DNA of 64,000 nucleotides, taken from the NCBI RefSeq assembly GCF_027594865.1, contig NZ_CP089391.1, forward strand, positions 7,904,501 to 7,968,500, read 5' to 3'. Positions 54,136 to 62,170 of this stretch are shown piece after piece; the first letter of the stretch is position 1, and each line of letters begins with the position of its first letter. This stretch comes from Bradyrhizobium xenonodulans. GTDB lineage: Bacteria > Pseudomonadota > Alphaproteobacteria > Rhizobiales > Xanthobacteraceae. A program made the position numbers and the translations under genes. The notes beneath the pieces were generated by a model. That model did not search any database. It saw nothing but the letters and a program-made list of their open reading frames with translations, and was not told where the DNA came from.

Positions 54136-55677
54136 TCAATTCGCGCCGTCCCGCAATTTGAACCGCTGGATCTTTCCCGTCGCCGTCTTCGGCAAGGACT
54201 CCACCACGTCGATCCAGCGCGGATATTTCCATGGGCCGATCTTCTGCTTGACGTGCTCCTTCAGCATCTCCTGGAGACCGCTCGTCGTCACGCCGGGCCG
54301 CAGCACGACGAAGGCCTTCGGCTTCAACAGGCCTTCCGGATCGGCCTCGGGCACGACAGCGGCCTCCAGCACGGCGGGATGCGTGATCAGCGCGCTCTCG
54401 ACCTCGAACGGCGAGACCCAAATGCCGGAGACCTTGAACATGTCGTCGGCACGACCGCAGAAGGTGTAGCGGCCCTCGCTATCGCGAACGTATTTGTCGC
54501 CGGTGCGGGTCCATGGGCCTTCAAAAGTGCGGCGGCTCTTGTGACGCTGGTTCCAGTAGCCCTCGCCGGCGGAGGGCGCATCGACCAGCAGCTCGCCGAC
54601 CTCGCCGTCGGCGACGTCCTGGCCGGCCTCGTTGACGAGCCGCACCGCATAGCCCGGTACCGGCTTGCCGGACGAGCCGTAATTGATGTCGCCCGGCGCA
54701 TTCGAGAGAAAAATATGCAACAGCTCGGTCGAGCCGACGCCATCGAGGATGTCGACGCCGAAGCGCGCCTTCCAGCTGTTGCCGACGGATTCCGGCAGCG
54801 CCTCGCCGGCCGAGGTGCAGATGCGCAAAGCCTTGCCGCAGCGCTCGCTTTTCATGGTCTCGTCGTTGAGCATCGCCGCGAACAATGTCGGCACGCCGTA
54901 GAAGATCGAGGGATTGTAGCGGTTCATCAGGTCGAACATGCGCGCCGGCGTCGGCCGCTCGCTGTTCAGTACGACCGTTGCGCCGACCGACATCGGAAAG
55001 GTCAGCGCATTGCCGAGGCCATAGGCGAAGAACAGCTTGGCCGCAGACAGGCACACATCGCTCTCGCGGATGCCCAGCACCTGCTTTGCGTAGGTATCCG
55101 CGGTCGCCTGAAGATTCGAATGGATGTGGCGCACGCCCTTGGGCATGCCGGTCGAGCCGGAGGAATAGAGCCAGAAGGCCGGCTCGTCCGGATGCGTCGC
55201 GGCGGTGGTGAACTGGTCGCTCTCGCCGGCGATCTCTTCAGCGAGCTGCTTGTGGCCGTTCTGCTTGGCGCCGGACACCACGACATGCTCGAGATCCGGC
55301 ATGCGGCCAACCACGTCCTTGATGACGGGATAGAGCGCTTCGGAGACGAACAGCACGCGGGCACGGCAATCGGCGAGGATGTAGGCGTATTGATCTGCGG
55401 TCAGCAGCGTGTTGAGCGGCACCGGCACGATCCCGGCGCGGATCGCGCCCAGGAACACGACCGGGAAATCGACCGTATCCAGCATGATCATCGCCACGCG
55501 CTCCTCGCGGCGGACGCCGAGCCGGCGCAGCATGTTGGCGGCTCGGCACGTTTCGCGCTGGAGCTCGCCATAGGTCAGCCGCGAGACGGTGTCGTCGAAG
55601 ACGAGCTTGCCTCCCCTGCCCTCCTCGACGTTCCGGTCGAGCAGCCAGGTCACCGCGTTATAGGATCCCTCGCTCAC
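54136..55677 (-). CDS. bclA: Benzoate-CoA ligase
   Basis: A 513-residue adenylate-forming ligase. It has the AMP loop LYSSGSTGMPKGVRHIH, STELLHIFLSN, the TGDKYVRDSEGRYTFCGRADDMFKVSGIWVSPFEVE hinge, and the catalytic Lys in LPKTATGKIQRFKLR. The sequence type is that of aerobic benzoate-CoA ligases. It activates benzoate to benzoyl-CoA, the substrate of BoxB. A GTG start at 55677 follows GGGGAGAAGG. It is divergent from boxR. Confidence 0.93.
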   Translation of the reverse strand: MSEGSYNAVTWLLDRNVEEGRGGKLVFDDTVSRLTYGELQRETCRAANMLRRLGVRREERVAMIMLDTVDFPVVFLGAIRAGIVPVPLNTLLTADQYAYILADCRARVLFVSEALYPVIKDVVGRMPDLEHVVVSGAKQNGHKQLAEEIAGESDQFTTAATHPDEPAFWLYSSGSTGMPKGVRHIHSNLQATADTYAKQVLGIRESDVCLSAAKLFFAYGLGNALTFPMSVGATVVLNSERPTPARMFDLMNRYNPSIFYGVPTLFAAMLNDETMKSERCGKALRICTSAGEALPESVGNSWKARFGVDILDGVGSTELLHIFLSNAPGDINYGSSGKPVPGYAVRLVNEAGQDVADGEVGELLVDAPSAGEGYWNQRHKSRRTFEGPWTRTGDKYVRDSEGRYTFCGRADDMFKVSGIWVSPFEVESALITHPAVLEAAVVPEADPEGLLKPKAFVVLRPGVTTSGLQEMLKEHVKQKIGPWKYPRWIDVVESLPKTATGKIQRFKLRDGAN

Positions 55678-55697
55678 GGCCTTCTCCCCTGAATTTA

Positions 55698-55709
55698 GAA
55701 TTATAATTC
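55698..55709. promoter_or_regulatory. AT-rich palindrome in the bclA-boxR promoter region
   Basis: GAATTATAATTC is a 12-bp perfect palindrome 20 bp upstream of the bclA start. The gap lacks TGCA motifs, so if BoxR acts here it uses another sequence; an alternative is promoter AT content. Confidence 0.4.
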
Positions 55710-55818
55710 ATAGAAAGACACCACGCCGGCTTGCTGTCAATGCTAGCAGGCATTATGTTTCATTAAAACGCGCCGCAAGACCTTTAAAGTTAAAGAAGGC
55801 GTCCGCTAAAGAAGGCTC

Positions 55819-56727
55819 ATGACCGACAGTCCCGACGCCGAATCCCGATTTCTCGAACAGCTGGGCCAGCGCGTGCGCACCATGCGCGCGCTGCGCGGCA
55901 TGTCGCGCAAGGTACTCGCCAAGGTATCAGGAATCTCGGAGCGCTACATCGCGCAGCTCGAAAGCGGCAAGGGCAATGTCTCGATCGTGCTGCTGCGCCG
56001 TGTCTCCGACGCGATGGGCGCGCATCTCGAAGATTTGCTTCCCTCGGCCGATCCGACCCCGGACTGGCAGATGTTTCGCGATCTTCTGCGCAAGGCGACA
56101 CCCGCGCAGATCGCGCAGGCAAAGGATCTGCTCGCCGGCGGCAGCGCCTCGGCGCCGCGGCGCGCACCGTTCTGCGGCATCGCGCTGATTGGCCTGCGAG
56201 GTGCTGGCAAATCCACGCTCGGCAGGATGCTGGCGAAGAAGGTCGGCTGGAGTTTTGTCGAGCTCAACAAGGAGGTCGAGCAGCAGAACGGGCTCTCGGT
56301 CGCCGAGATCATCGCGCTGTACGGCCAGGAAGGCTTTCGCCGCATGGAGCAGGCGGCGCTGCAACAGCTGCTCGCACGCAACGAGCTGATGGTGCTGGCG
56401 ACCGGCGGCGGCATCGTCTCCGAACCTTTGACCTTCGACCAGATCCTGACCTCGTTCTACACGATCTGGCTGAAGGCCGAGCCCGAAGAGCATATGGCCC
56501 GCGTCCGCCGCCAGGGCGATCTGCGCCCGATGGCGGACGACCGCTCCGCGATGGCCGAGCTGCGCAATATCCTGCTGAGCCGCGAACCGCTGTATTCGCG
56601 CGCGACCGCGGTGGTGGATACCGCGGGGCTCAGCGTCGATGCGGCCGCGGCGCGGCTGATCGATGCGGTGCGGCCGGTGCTGCAAAACGAAGCCCGCAGC
56701 TTCGGCCTGCGCAGCGTGGCGCTGTAG
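55819..56727 (+). CDS. boxR: BoxR/BzdR-type regulator (XRE HTH fused to shikimate-kinase-like domain)
   Basis: A 302-residue two-domain protein. Residues about 15-75 form an XRE HTH (VRTMRALRGMSRKVLAKVSGISERYIAQLE). From about residue 120 there is a shikimate-kinase-like domain with Walker A LIGLRGAGKSTLGR and a VLATGGGIV loop. This fusion is the benzoyl-CoA-responsive BoxR/BzdR repressor. It is divergent from the ligase gene and precedes a truncated haemoglobin by 2 bp. Two copies of TAAAGAAGGC, 16 bp apart, precede its ATG. Confidence 0.94.
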   Translation: MTDSPDAESRFLEQLGQRVRTMRALRGMSRKVLAKVSGISERYIAQLESGKGNVSIVLLRRVSDAMGAHLEDLLPSADPTPDWQMFRDLLRKATPAQIAQAKDLLAGGSASAPRRAPFCGIALIGLRGAGKSTLGRMLAKKVGWSFVELNKEVEQQNGLSVAEIIALYGQEGFRRMEQAALQQLLARNELMVLATGGGIVSEPLTFDQILTSFYTIWLKAEPEEHMARVRRQGDLRPMADDRSAMAELRNILLSREPLYSRATAVVDTAGLSVDAAAARLIDAVRPVLQNEARSFGLRSVAL

Positions 56728-56729
56728 AG

Positions 56730-57122
56730 ATGACCGACAGCACCGTCACCACCTCCATGTTCGAGCGGATCGGCGGCAGTGCCACGATCGACCGTCTCGT
56801 CGATCGCTTCTACGACCGCATGGACACGCTACCGGAGGCGAAAATCATCCGCGCGATGCATGCGGACGACCTCGGCCTGATCAGGGAAGTGCTGAAGCGC
56901 TATCTCACCGAATGGACCGGCGGGCCAAAACTCTATTCGGTCGAGAAGGGCCATCCGCGGCTGCGCCAGCGGCACCTCGGCTTTGCGATCGGCGATGCCG
57001 AGCGTGACGCGTGGATGCTCTGCATGCGCGGCGCGCTGGAGGAGACGGTGACGGATGCCGCCGCGCGGCAAGACCTCGATCGTGCGCTGTCCGGCCTCGC
57101 CGACTGGATGCGCAACCGCTAG
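56730..57122 (+). CDS. Group II truncated haemoglobin
   Basis: A 130-residue protein with the group II (TrHbO/YjbI) features: the N-terminal FERIGGSATIDRLVDRFYDRM, the YLTEWTGGPKLYSVEKGHPRLRQRHLGFAI region with the proximal His, and RDAWMLCMRGAL containing the conserved Trp of the G helix. These proteins bind O2, NO or sulfide. It starts 2 bp after boxR and so is co-transcribed with it; supplying or sensing O2 for BoxB is a hypothesis. Confidence 0.92.
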   Translation: MTDSTVTTSMFERIGGSATIDRLVDRFYDRMDTLPEAKIIRAMHADDLGLIREVLKRYLTEWTGGPKLYSVEKGHPRLRQRHLGFAIGDAERDAWMLCMRGALEETVTDAAARQDLDRALSGLADWMRNR

Positions 57123-57137
57123 CGGCACCTTCGACGC

Positions 57138-57214
57138 GTAGCCCGGATGAGCGACGCCAAATCCGGGAATTTCGCGACGACTTCTCCGTGTATCGCTTCG
57201 CTCACCCGGGCTAC
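57138..57214. repeat. Palindromic repeat, GTAGCCCGGATGAGCGA type (family H)
   Basis: Left arm GTAGCCCGGATGAGCGA pairs with right arm TCGCTCACCCGGGCTAC with small mismatches, with a second CCGGGAATTTCGCG stretch inside. It lies between the truncated haemoglobin and the convergent PRC-barrel gene. Confidence 0.85.
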
Positions 57215-57230
57215 AAAAGTCCCAATGCGA

Positions 57231-57563
57231 CTAGATCGACCAGTAATTCGGATGCGGGTAGGGCCGCGAACGGTCGCCCCAGTCGAATTCGTCGCCGTCG
57301 AACTCGCATGGACCGCTGCTCAATTGCTCCGGCGTCAGTTCGGCCTGGAAGGCCTGACGTCCCGGATCATATTTCAGCGCGCTCCACTGCACGGGATAAT
57401 GGTGATGTATACCGAGCAGCCTGCCGGTCTTGATCACGGCGTAGGCGACCGTTCCACTCACCTTGTCGAGCATCAATCGTTCGATCGTGCCGAGCTTCGT
57501 GCCGTCGCACCCATAGACGGCGACGTGTTCGACGCGATCACTGGGAACCATGGTGTGTTGCAT
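57231..57563 (-). CDS. PRC-barrel domain protein
   Basis: A 110-residue protein with the PRC-barrel pattern: VAVYGCDGTKLGTIERLMLDKVSGTVAYAVIKTG followed by HHHYPVQWSALKYD. The His tract HHH and the acidic end (CEFDGDEFDWGDRS) are noticeable. The start follows GGGAG. PRC barrels occur in RNA metabolism and photosynthetic reaction centre proteins; small stand-alone ones are uncharacterised. Confidence 0.88.
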   Translation of the reverse strand: MQHTMVPSDRVEHVAVYGCDGTKLGTIERLMLDKVSGTVAYAVIKTGRLLGIHHHYPVQWSALKYDPGRQAFQAELTPEQLSSGPCEFDGDEFDWGDRSRPYPHPNYWSI

Positions 57564-57665
57564 GGCGTGCTCCCTGATCTTGTCCGAACTGCATTATAGC
57601 ACAGACGGCGGAATGTAGGGCGGATTAGCGTCGGCGCAGCCCACTCTTGCGTTGCACCAACGCAG

Positions 57666-58451
57666 CTACAGCAATTGCGAGTGCACGGAGCCTGCGCCCT
57701 CGCGCAACAGCGGCAGGAAACGCTCGATCAATTCCTGTGCCGGCACGCGATCGACATGAGCGCCCATGTTGATGGCGGCGACGATGACGTCGTCATAACG
57801 GCGGACGGGGACCGAGATCGAGCGGAAATGCGGTTCGGCCTCGCGGTCGACGAGGGAATAGCCTTGCGCGCGATCGGCGGCGATGCGCGTGAGTAGCGCC
57901 TTGGGGTCCGTCACCGTCTGCGGCGTCAGCGCCTCGCGCGTCGTCGCCTTGAGGCGCGCAGTGAGATCGGCATCGTCGAGCTGGCCCAGCATGGCGCGGC
58001 CGACCGAGGTGCAGAAGGCCGGGAGGCGATAGCCGATCTCCAGGCCGCCCGAGAACATCCGCGCCGGACTGCTGCGCGCGACGAACACGACGTCGTCACC
58101 GTCGAGCACCGCGAGCGAGGCGATTTCCTGCGCGGCCGTCGCGATGCGATCGAGCACGGGCTGGAGCACGGCGACGAGCTGGCTGGAGCGCAAGTACGAC
58201 GCCGCCAGCGTCAGCACATGCGGCGTCAGCGAGAACAGCTTGCCATCGCCGGAGACGTAGCCGCCGCGCTGGAGCGTGAACAGCATGCGCCGGGCGGTCG
58301 CGCGCGGCAGCTCGGCGGCGCGGGCGAGATCGCTCAGCGTCATCGGCCCTGTGTTCGTGCCGAAGCACTGGAGCAAGCGCAGGCCACGATCGAGCGCTTC
58401 GACGAAATCCGTCGCGCGCTCGTCGGTATCGCTCCGCTTCAGCTTGGGCAT
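57666..58451 (-). CDS. IclR-family transcriptional regulator
   Basis: A 261-residue IclR protein. The N-terminal winged HTH (ALDRGLRLLQCF, MTLSDLARAAELPRATARRMLFTLQRGGYV) and the C-terminal effector domain (VFVARSSPARMFSGGLEIGYRLPAFCTSVGRAMLG, YSLVDREAEPHFRSISVPVR) are typical of PcaU/PcaR-type regulators of aromatic catabolism. It is divergent from a Rieske oxygenase and probably responds to that pathway's substrate or intermediate. The start at 58451 gives the family length. Confidence 0.92.
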   Translation of the reverse strand: MPKLKRSDTDERATDFVEALDRGLRLLQCFGTNTGPMTLSDLARAAELPRATARRMLFTLQRGGYVSGDGKLFSLTPHVLTLAASYLRSSQLVAVLQPVLDRIATAAQEIASLAVLDGDDVVFVARSSPARMFSGGLEIGYRLPAFCTSVGRAMLGQLDDADLTARLKATTREALTPQTVTDPKALLTRIAADRAQGYSLVDREAEPHFRSISVPVRRYDDVIVAAINMGAHVDRVPAQELIERFLPLLREGAGSVHSQLL

Positions 58452-58507
58452 GGTGACGGGACAATCCTGCAAAATAGTGCTTGCTGCCGGTCCAAGGCAT
58501 GTCATAA

Positions 58508-58532
58508 TTCGCCCATTCGTTCAATAGGCGAA
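58508..58532. promoter_or_regulatory. Candidate operator between the IclR and Rieske genes
   Basis: TTCGCC and GGCGAA flank 13 nt, which itself has ATT/AAT pairing, forming a 25-bp imperfect palindrome in the shared promoter. The position suits an IclR-type dimer controlling both genes. It is inferred by symmetry only. Confidence 0.5.
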
Positions 58533-58564
58533 CAAACGCCACTCCACAAAAGGATGCACTCGCC

Positions 58565-59923
58565 ATGATGAGCCAGGAGCAGAACGACCTGATCACCCGC
58601 ACCGGGCCGAAGGATCCGTGCGGCAGACTGATGCGGAGCTACTGGCAGCCGGCGGCGCTGGTGGATGAGCTCGAAGGCGATCGTCCGATCCGTCCCGTCA
58701 AGCTGCTCGGCGAGAATCTGGTGCTGTTTCGCGACGAGACCGGGCGCTATGGCCTGATCGACCGGCACTGCGCGCATCGCGGCGCCGACCTCGCCTTCGG
58801 GCGGCTCGAGCATGGCGGCCTGCGTTGCGCCTTCCATGGCTGGCTGTTCGACGCCACCGGCCAGTGCATCGAGACGCCGGCCGAGCCGAAGGATTCGAAG
58901 CTCTGCCAGAACATCCGCCAGCGCTCCTATCCCGTGGTGGAGAAGAGCGGCATCCTCTGGGCTTATCTCGGCGAAGGCGCGCCGCCGGCCTTTCCGGAGC
59001 TCGACTGTTTCGTCGCACCCGGCACGCACACTTTCGCGTTCAAGGGCCACATGGCCTGCAACTGGCTGCAGGCCCTCGAAGTCGGCATCGATCCCGCGCA
59101 CGCCTCCTATTTGCATCGCTTCTTCGAGGACGAGGACACCTCCACGGCCTACGGCAAGCAGTTCCGCGGCGCCTCCGCCGGCTCCGACCTGCCGATGACG
59201 AAGATCCTGCGCGAGTATGACCGCCCGATCATCAATGTCGAGCACACCGAATACGGCCTGCGGCTGATCGCGCTGCGCGAGATCGACGAGGAGCGCACCC
59301 ATGTGCGCGTCACCAACCAGCTCTTCCCGCACGGCTTCGTCATTCCCATGAGCACGGAGATGACGATCACGCAGTGGCACGTGCCGATCGACGACGAGAA
59401 CTGCTACTGGTACGCGATCTTCACCAGCTATTCGAACCCGGTCGACAAGCAGAAGATGCGCGACCAGCGGCTCGAGCTCTATGAGCTGCCCGACTACAAA
59501 TCGCGCAAGAACAGAGCCAACGATTACGGCTTCGATCCGCACGAGCAGCAGACCGCGACCTACACCGGCATGGGCACCGACATCAACGTTCATGACCAGT
59601 GGGCGGTGGAATCGATGGGCGCAATCCAGGACCGCACCAAGGAGCATCTCGGCTCGAGCGACAAGGCGATCGTGCAATATCGCCGCCTGCTGCGGCAGGA
59701 GATCGAGAAGGTCGGCGGCGGCGAGAAGCCGATGCTGTTCCTTGACGAGGCCAACGCGCGCAGCATCCAGGGACCGGCGACCATGGACGGCATCGGGCCG
59801 ACGCGCGGCTGGGAAACCTACTGGATGGAAGTCGACGTCAAGCGCCGCCGCGGCGCACCGTGGACCGCGCCGGTGCCGAAGGAGATCGCGGACAACGTGC
59901 ACCGGCTGACGGCTGCGGAGTGA
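58565..59923 (+). CDS. Rieske non-heme iron oxygenase, alpha subunit (phthalate/aromatic type)
   Basis: A 452-residue protein. The Rieske cluster is formed by C69-H71 (DRHCAHRG) and C88-H91 (RCAFHGW). The mononuclear iron site is D176 with H179 and H184 (GIDPAHASYLHRFF), plus a downstream carboxylate. No beta-subunit gene follows, so it belongs to the alpha-only (phthalate-dioxygenase-like) group. It needs a separate reductase, which is not found here. Substrate is unknown. It is separated from the glutamine-synthetase-like gene by a family A repeat. Confidence 0.9.
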   Translation: MMSQEQNDLITRTGPKDPCGRLMRSYWQPAALVDELEGDRPIRPVKLLGENLVLFRDETGRYGLIDRHCAHRGADLAFGRLEHGGLRCAFHGWLFDATGQCIETPAEPKDSKLCQNIRQRSYPVVEKSGILWAYLGEGAPPAFPELDCFVAPGTHTFAFKGHMACNWLQALEVGIDPAHASYLHRFFEDEDTSTAYGKQFRGASAGSDLPMTKILREYDRPIINVEHTEYGLRLIALREIDEERTHVRVTNQLFPHGFVIPMSTEMTITQWHVPIDDENCYWYAIFTSYSNPVDKQKMRDQRLELYELPDYKSRKNRANDYGFDPHEQQTATYTGMGTDINVHDQWAVESMGAIQDRTKEHLGSSDKAIVQYRRLLRQEIEKVGGGEKPMLFLDEANARSIQGPATMDGIGPTRGWETYWMEVDVKRRRGAPWTAPVPKEIADNVHRLTAAE

Positions 59924-59940
59924 CGATCTTGCACGGACCC

Positions 59941-60033
59941 CGTAGGGTGGGCAAAGGCGCAAAGCGCCGTGCCCACCATGCTTCCGCCGAGGCGATCGAC
60001 GCGGTGGGCACGCTACGCTTTGCCCACCCTACG
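59941..60033. repeat. Nested palindromic repeat (family A, copy 3)
   Basis: Outer arms CGTAGGGTGGGCAAAG and CTTTGCCCACCCTACG and inner arms GTGCCCACCAT and GGTGGGCAC match the copies at 26561 and 30320. It sits between two genes probably in one operon, ending 20 bp before the next start. Confidence 0.9.
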
Positions 60034-60053
60034 GCAGTTGAAGGAGTCGCAAA

Positions 60054-61490
60054 GTGACTTTCGTCGCGCGTCATGCGCTGTGGTCGGATGAGCAGAAGGA
60101 TGCGGCGGCGCGCATGGGCCGTCTCGTCAGCGAGAAGAATCTCGAGGTCATCCGCCTCGCCTTCCCCGACCAGCACGGCATCCTGCGCGGCAAGACCATC
60201 ATCGCGTCGGAAGCTATCGCATCGCTGGAAAGCGGCTGCTCCATCACCACCACCATGCTTGCCAAGGACACCTCGCACCGCACGGTGTTTCCGGTGTTCA
60301 CCTCCGGCGGTGGCTTCGGCATGAAGGAGATGGAGGGCGCGGCCGACGTGCTGATGGTCGCCGATCCCACCACGTTTCGCGTGCTGCCCTGGGCGCCGGC
60401 GACGGGCTGGGTTCTCTGCGACCTCTATTTCAACGACGGCCGCCCGGTGCCGTTCGCAACGCGGGGGCTTTATCGCAAAGTGCTCGATGAGCTCGGCGCG
60501 CGCGGCCACGATTTCGTGGCGGGGCTCGAAGTCGAATTCCACATCTTCAAGCTCGACGAAGCGCATATGCGCGCGGAGGACGCGGGCCAGCCCGGCACGC
60601 CGCCTTCGGTGAGCCTGCTCAGCCACGGCTATCAATATCTCACCGAGCAGCGCTTCGATCAGATGGAGCCGGTGCTGGAGATTTTGCGGCGCGACATCGT
60701 CGCACTTGGACTTCCCCTGCGCTCCGTCGAGGTCGAGTTCGGCCCGAGCCAGTGCGAATTCACCTTTGCACCGAAGAAGGGCCTCGAGCCCGCCGACAAC
60801 ATGGTGCTGTTCCGCTCCGCCGTGAAGCAGATCGCGCGCCGCCACGGCTACCACGCCACCTTCATGTGCCGGCCGAAGCTTCCGAACCTGTTCGCCAGCG
60901 GCTGGCACCTGCATCAATCGATCGTGTCGCGCGCGAGCGGTGACAACCTGTTCATGGCAAAAGACGGCGGCGAGCCGCTCAGCGCATTCGGCCGCTCATA
61001 TCTCGCCGGCCTGCTCGATCACGCCCGCGCGTCGACCGTGTTCACCACGCCGACCATCAACGGCTACAAGCGCTACCGCTCCTATTCGCTGGCACCCGAC
61101 CGCGCGATCTGGGGCCGCGACAATCGCGGCGTGATGATCCGCGTGCTCGGCGGCGCCGGCGATGCGGCGACGCGCCTGGAAAACCGGATCGGCGAGCCCG
61201 CCGCCAATCCCTATCTCTACATGGCCTCGCAAATCCTCTCAGGCCTCGACGGCGTCGACCGCAAGCTCGACCCCGGTCCGTCCGCCGACACGCCCTACGA
61301 GACCAAGGCGCCGCTGCTGCCGAAAAGCTTGCGCGATGCGGTCAGCGCGCTGAAGGACGACCCGTTCTTCCGCGAGAAGTTCGGGCCCGAGTTCGTCGAC
61401 TATTACACCCACATCAAGAACGCCGAGATCGACCGCTTCCTGTCCGAGGTGACCGACTGGGAGCACAGGGAATATTTCGAGGTGTTTTGA
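60054..61490 (+). CDS. Glutamine-synthetase-like gamma-glutamyl ligase
   Basis: A 478-residue protein of the glutamine synthetase fold. Visible motifs are GLEVEFHIF (acid ligands of the metal site), VEVEFGPSQCEFTF, SGWHLHQSIV (HxH) and ENRIGEPAANPYLYMA at the C-terminal side. GlnA-like ligases of catabolic operons (gamma-glutamylanilide, gamma-glutamylisopropylamide and polyamine gamma-glutamylation enzymes) belong to this group; a housekeeping GlnA would differ. A GTG at 60054 follows AAGGAG by 7 bp. Confidence 0.85.
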   Translation: MTFVARHALWSDEQKDAAARMGRLVSEKNLEVIRLAFPDQHGILRGKTIIASEAIASLESGCSITTTMLAKDTSHRTVFPVFTSGGGFGMKEMEGAADVLMVADPTTFRVLPWAPATGWVLCDLYFNDGRPVPFATRGLYRKVLDELGARGHDFVAGLEVEFHIFKLDEAHMRAEDAGQPGTPPSVSLLSHGYQYLTEQRFDQMEPVLEILRRDIVALGLPLRSVEVEFGPSQCEFTFAPKKGLEPADNMVLFRSAVKQIARRHGYHATFMCRPKLPNLFASGWHLHQSIVSRASGDNLFMAKDGGEPLSAFGRSYLAGLLDHARASTVFTTPTINGYKRYRSYSLAPDRAIWGRDNRGVMIRVLGGAGDAATRLENRIGEPAANPYLYMASQILSGLDGVDRKLDPGPSADTPYETKAPLLPKSLRDAVSALKDDPFFREKFGPEFVDYYTHIKNAEIDRFLSEVTDWEHREYFEVF

Positions 61491-61680
61491 CACCCTCCTC
61501 CTGGAGAGCTGGTCAAGACCGCAAGAGCTCCCCGCTCACGGCGGTGTGAGACGACTTCGTCCTACCTGTTCCGACGACATCACACCGTGGGCGGACGAAG
61601 CCGTTTTCCATCCCCACGAAAACCGCCGGAAATACTCCTGCGTTAGCCTGCACTCATGTGATCAACAGTGGAGTTCGATC

Positions 61681-61767
61681 ATGTGGGGTCAATTGTTCAG
61701 CCTGATCTACCATCTGTCGTGCCGGACCACCTTGATCGAAATCGGCACGCACCGTCTGGCGCGCTGA
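61681..61767 (+). CDS. Possible very small protein (28 residues)
   Basis: A short frame encodes MWGQLFSLIYHLSCRTTLIE..., with a hydrophobic/aromatic first half and a C-terminal HRLAR. A longer reading from 61546 is also open. Without comparative data it may be spurious. The remaining 330-bp gap (61491-61820) holds no other feature that I see. Confidence 0.25.
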   Translation: MWGQLFSLIYHLSCRTTLIEIGTHRLAR

Positions 61768-61820
61768 CAGCATCGGATGCGCAATAGGTAAGACGGATTG
61801 ACCAGATCAAGGGGGATGCC

Positions 61821-62165
61821 ATGCGCAAGCTGATCCTGATCGCGGCGGCGTCGCTGTTGGCAAGCCAGGCCTATGCGGGTGGGTCGCGGAGCCTCAGTCT
61901 CGCGGCGAGCAATTCAAGCCAGCAGGCGACTGAGCAGCCCGCCACGACGGCAACGTCCACGCCGCAAGCGTCATCACAGCCGGCGAATGTCCAGACCGCG
62001 ACCACCGCGCCGACCTCGGCGACGGCACCGGCGCCCCCGACGGCTCCAGCCGCACAATCGACGCCGCCGGCGAGCACGGCCGGAACGAGCAAGCCGAAGC
62101 GCCGCCAGCCCTCTACCGAAGCCCGCGTGGTGCGCGAGTTGCATCGCCACGGGATCTATTGGTGA
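61821..62165 (+). CDS. Secreted Thr/Ala/Pro-rich low-complexity protein
   Basis: A 114-residue protein with a signal peptide (MRKLILIAAASLLASQAYA), a long Gln/Thr/Ser/Ala/Pro linker and a short conserved-looking basic C-terminus (TEARVVRELHRHGIYW). The C-terminal tail is likely the functional part. Family unknown. It is convergent with the TonB receptor gene, with only 5 bp between the stops. Confidence 0.6.
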   Translation: MRKLILIAAASLLASQAYAGGSRSLSLAASNSSQQATEQPATTATSTPQASSQPANVQTATTAPTSATAPAPPTAPAAQSTPPASTAGTSKPKRRQPSTEARVVRELHRHGIYW

Positions 62166-62170
62166 TCACT

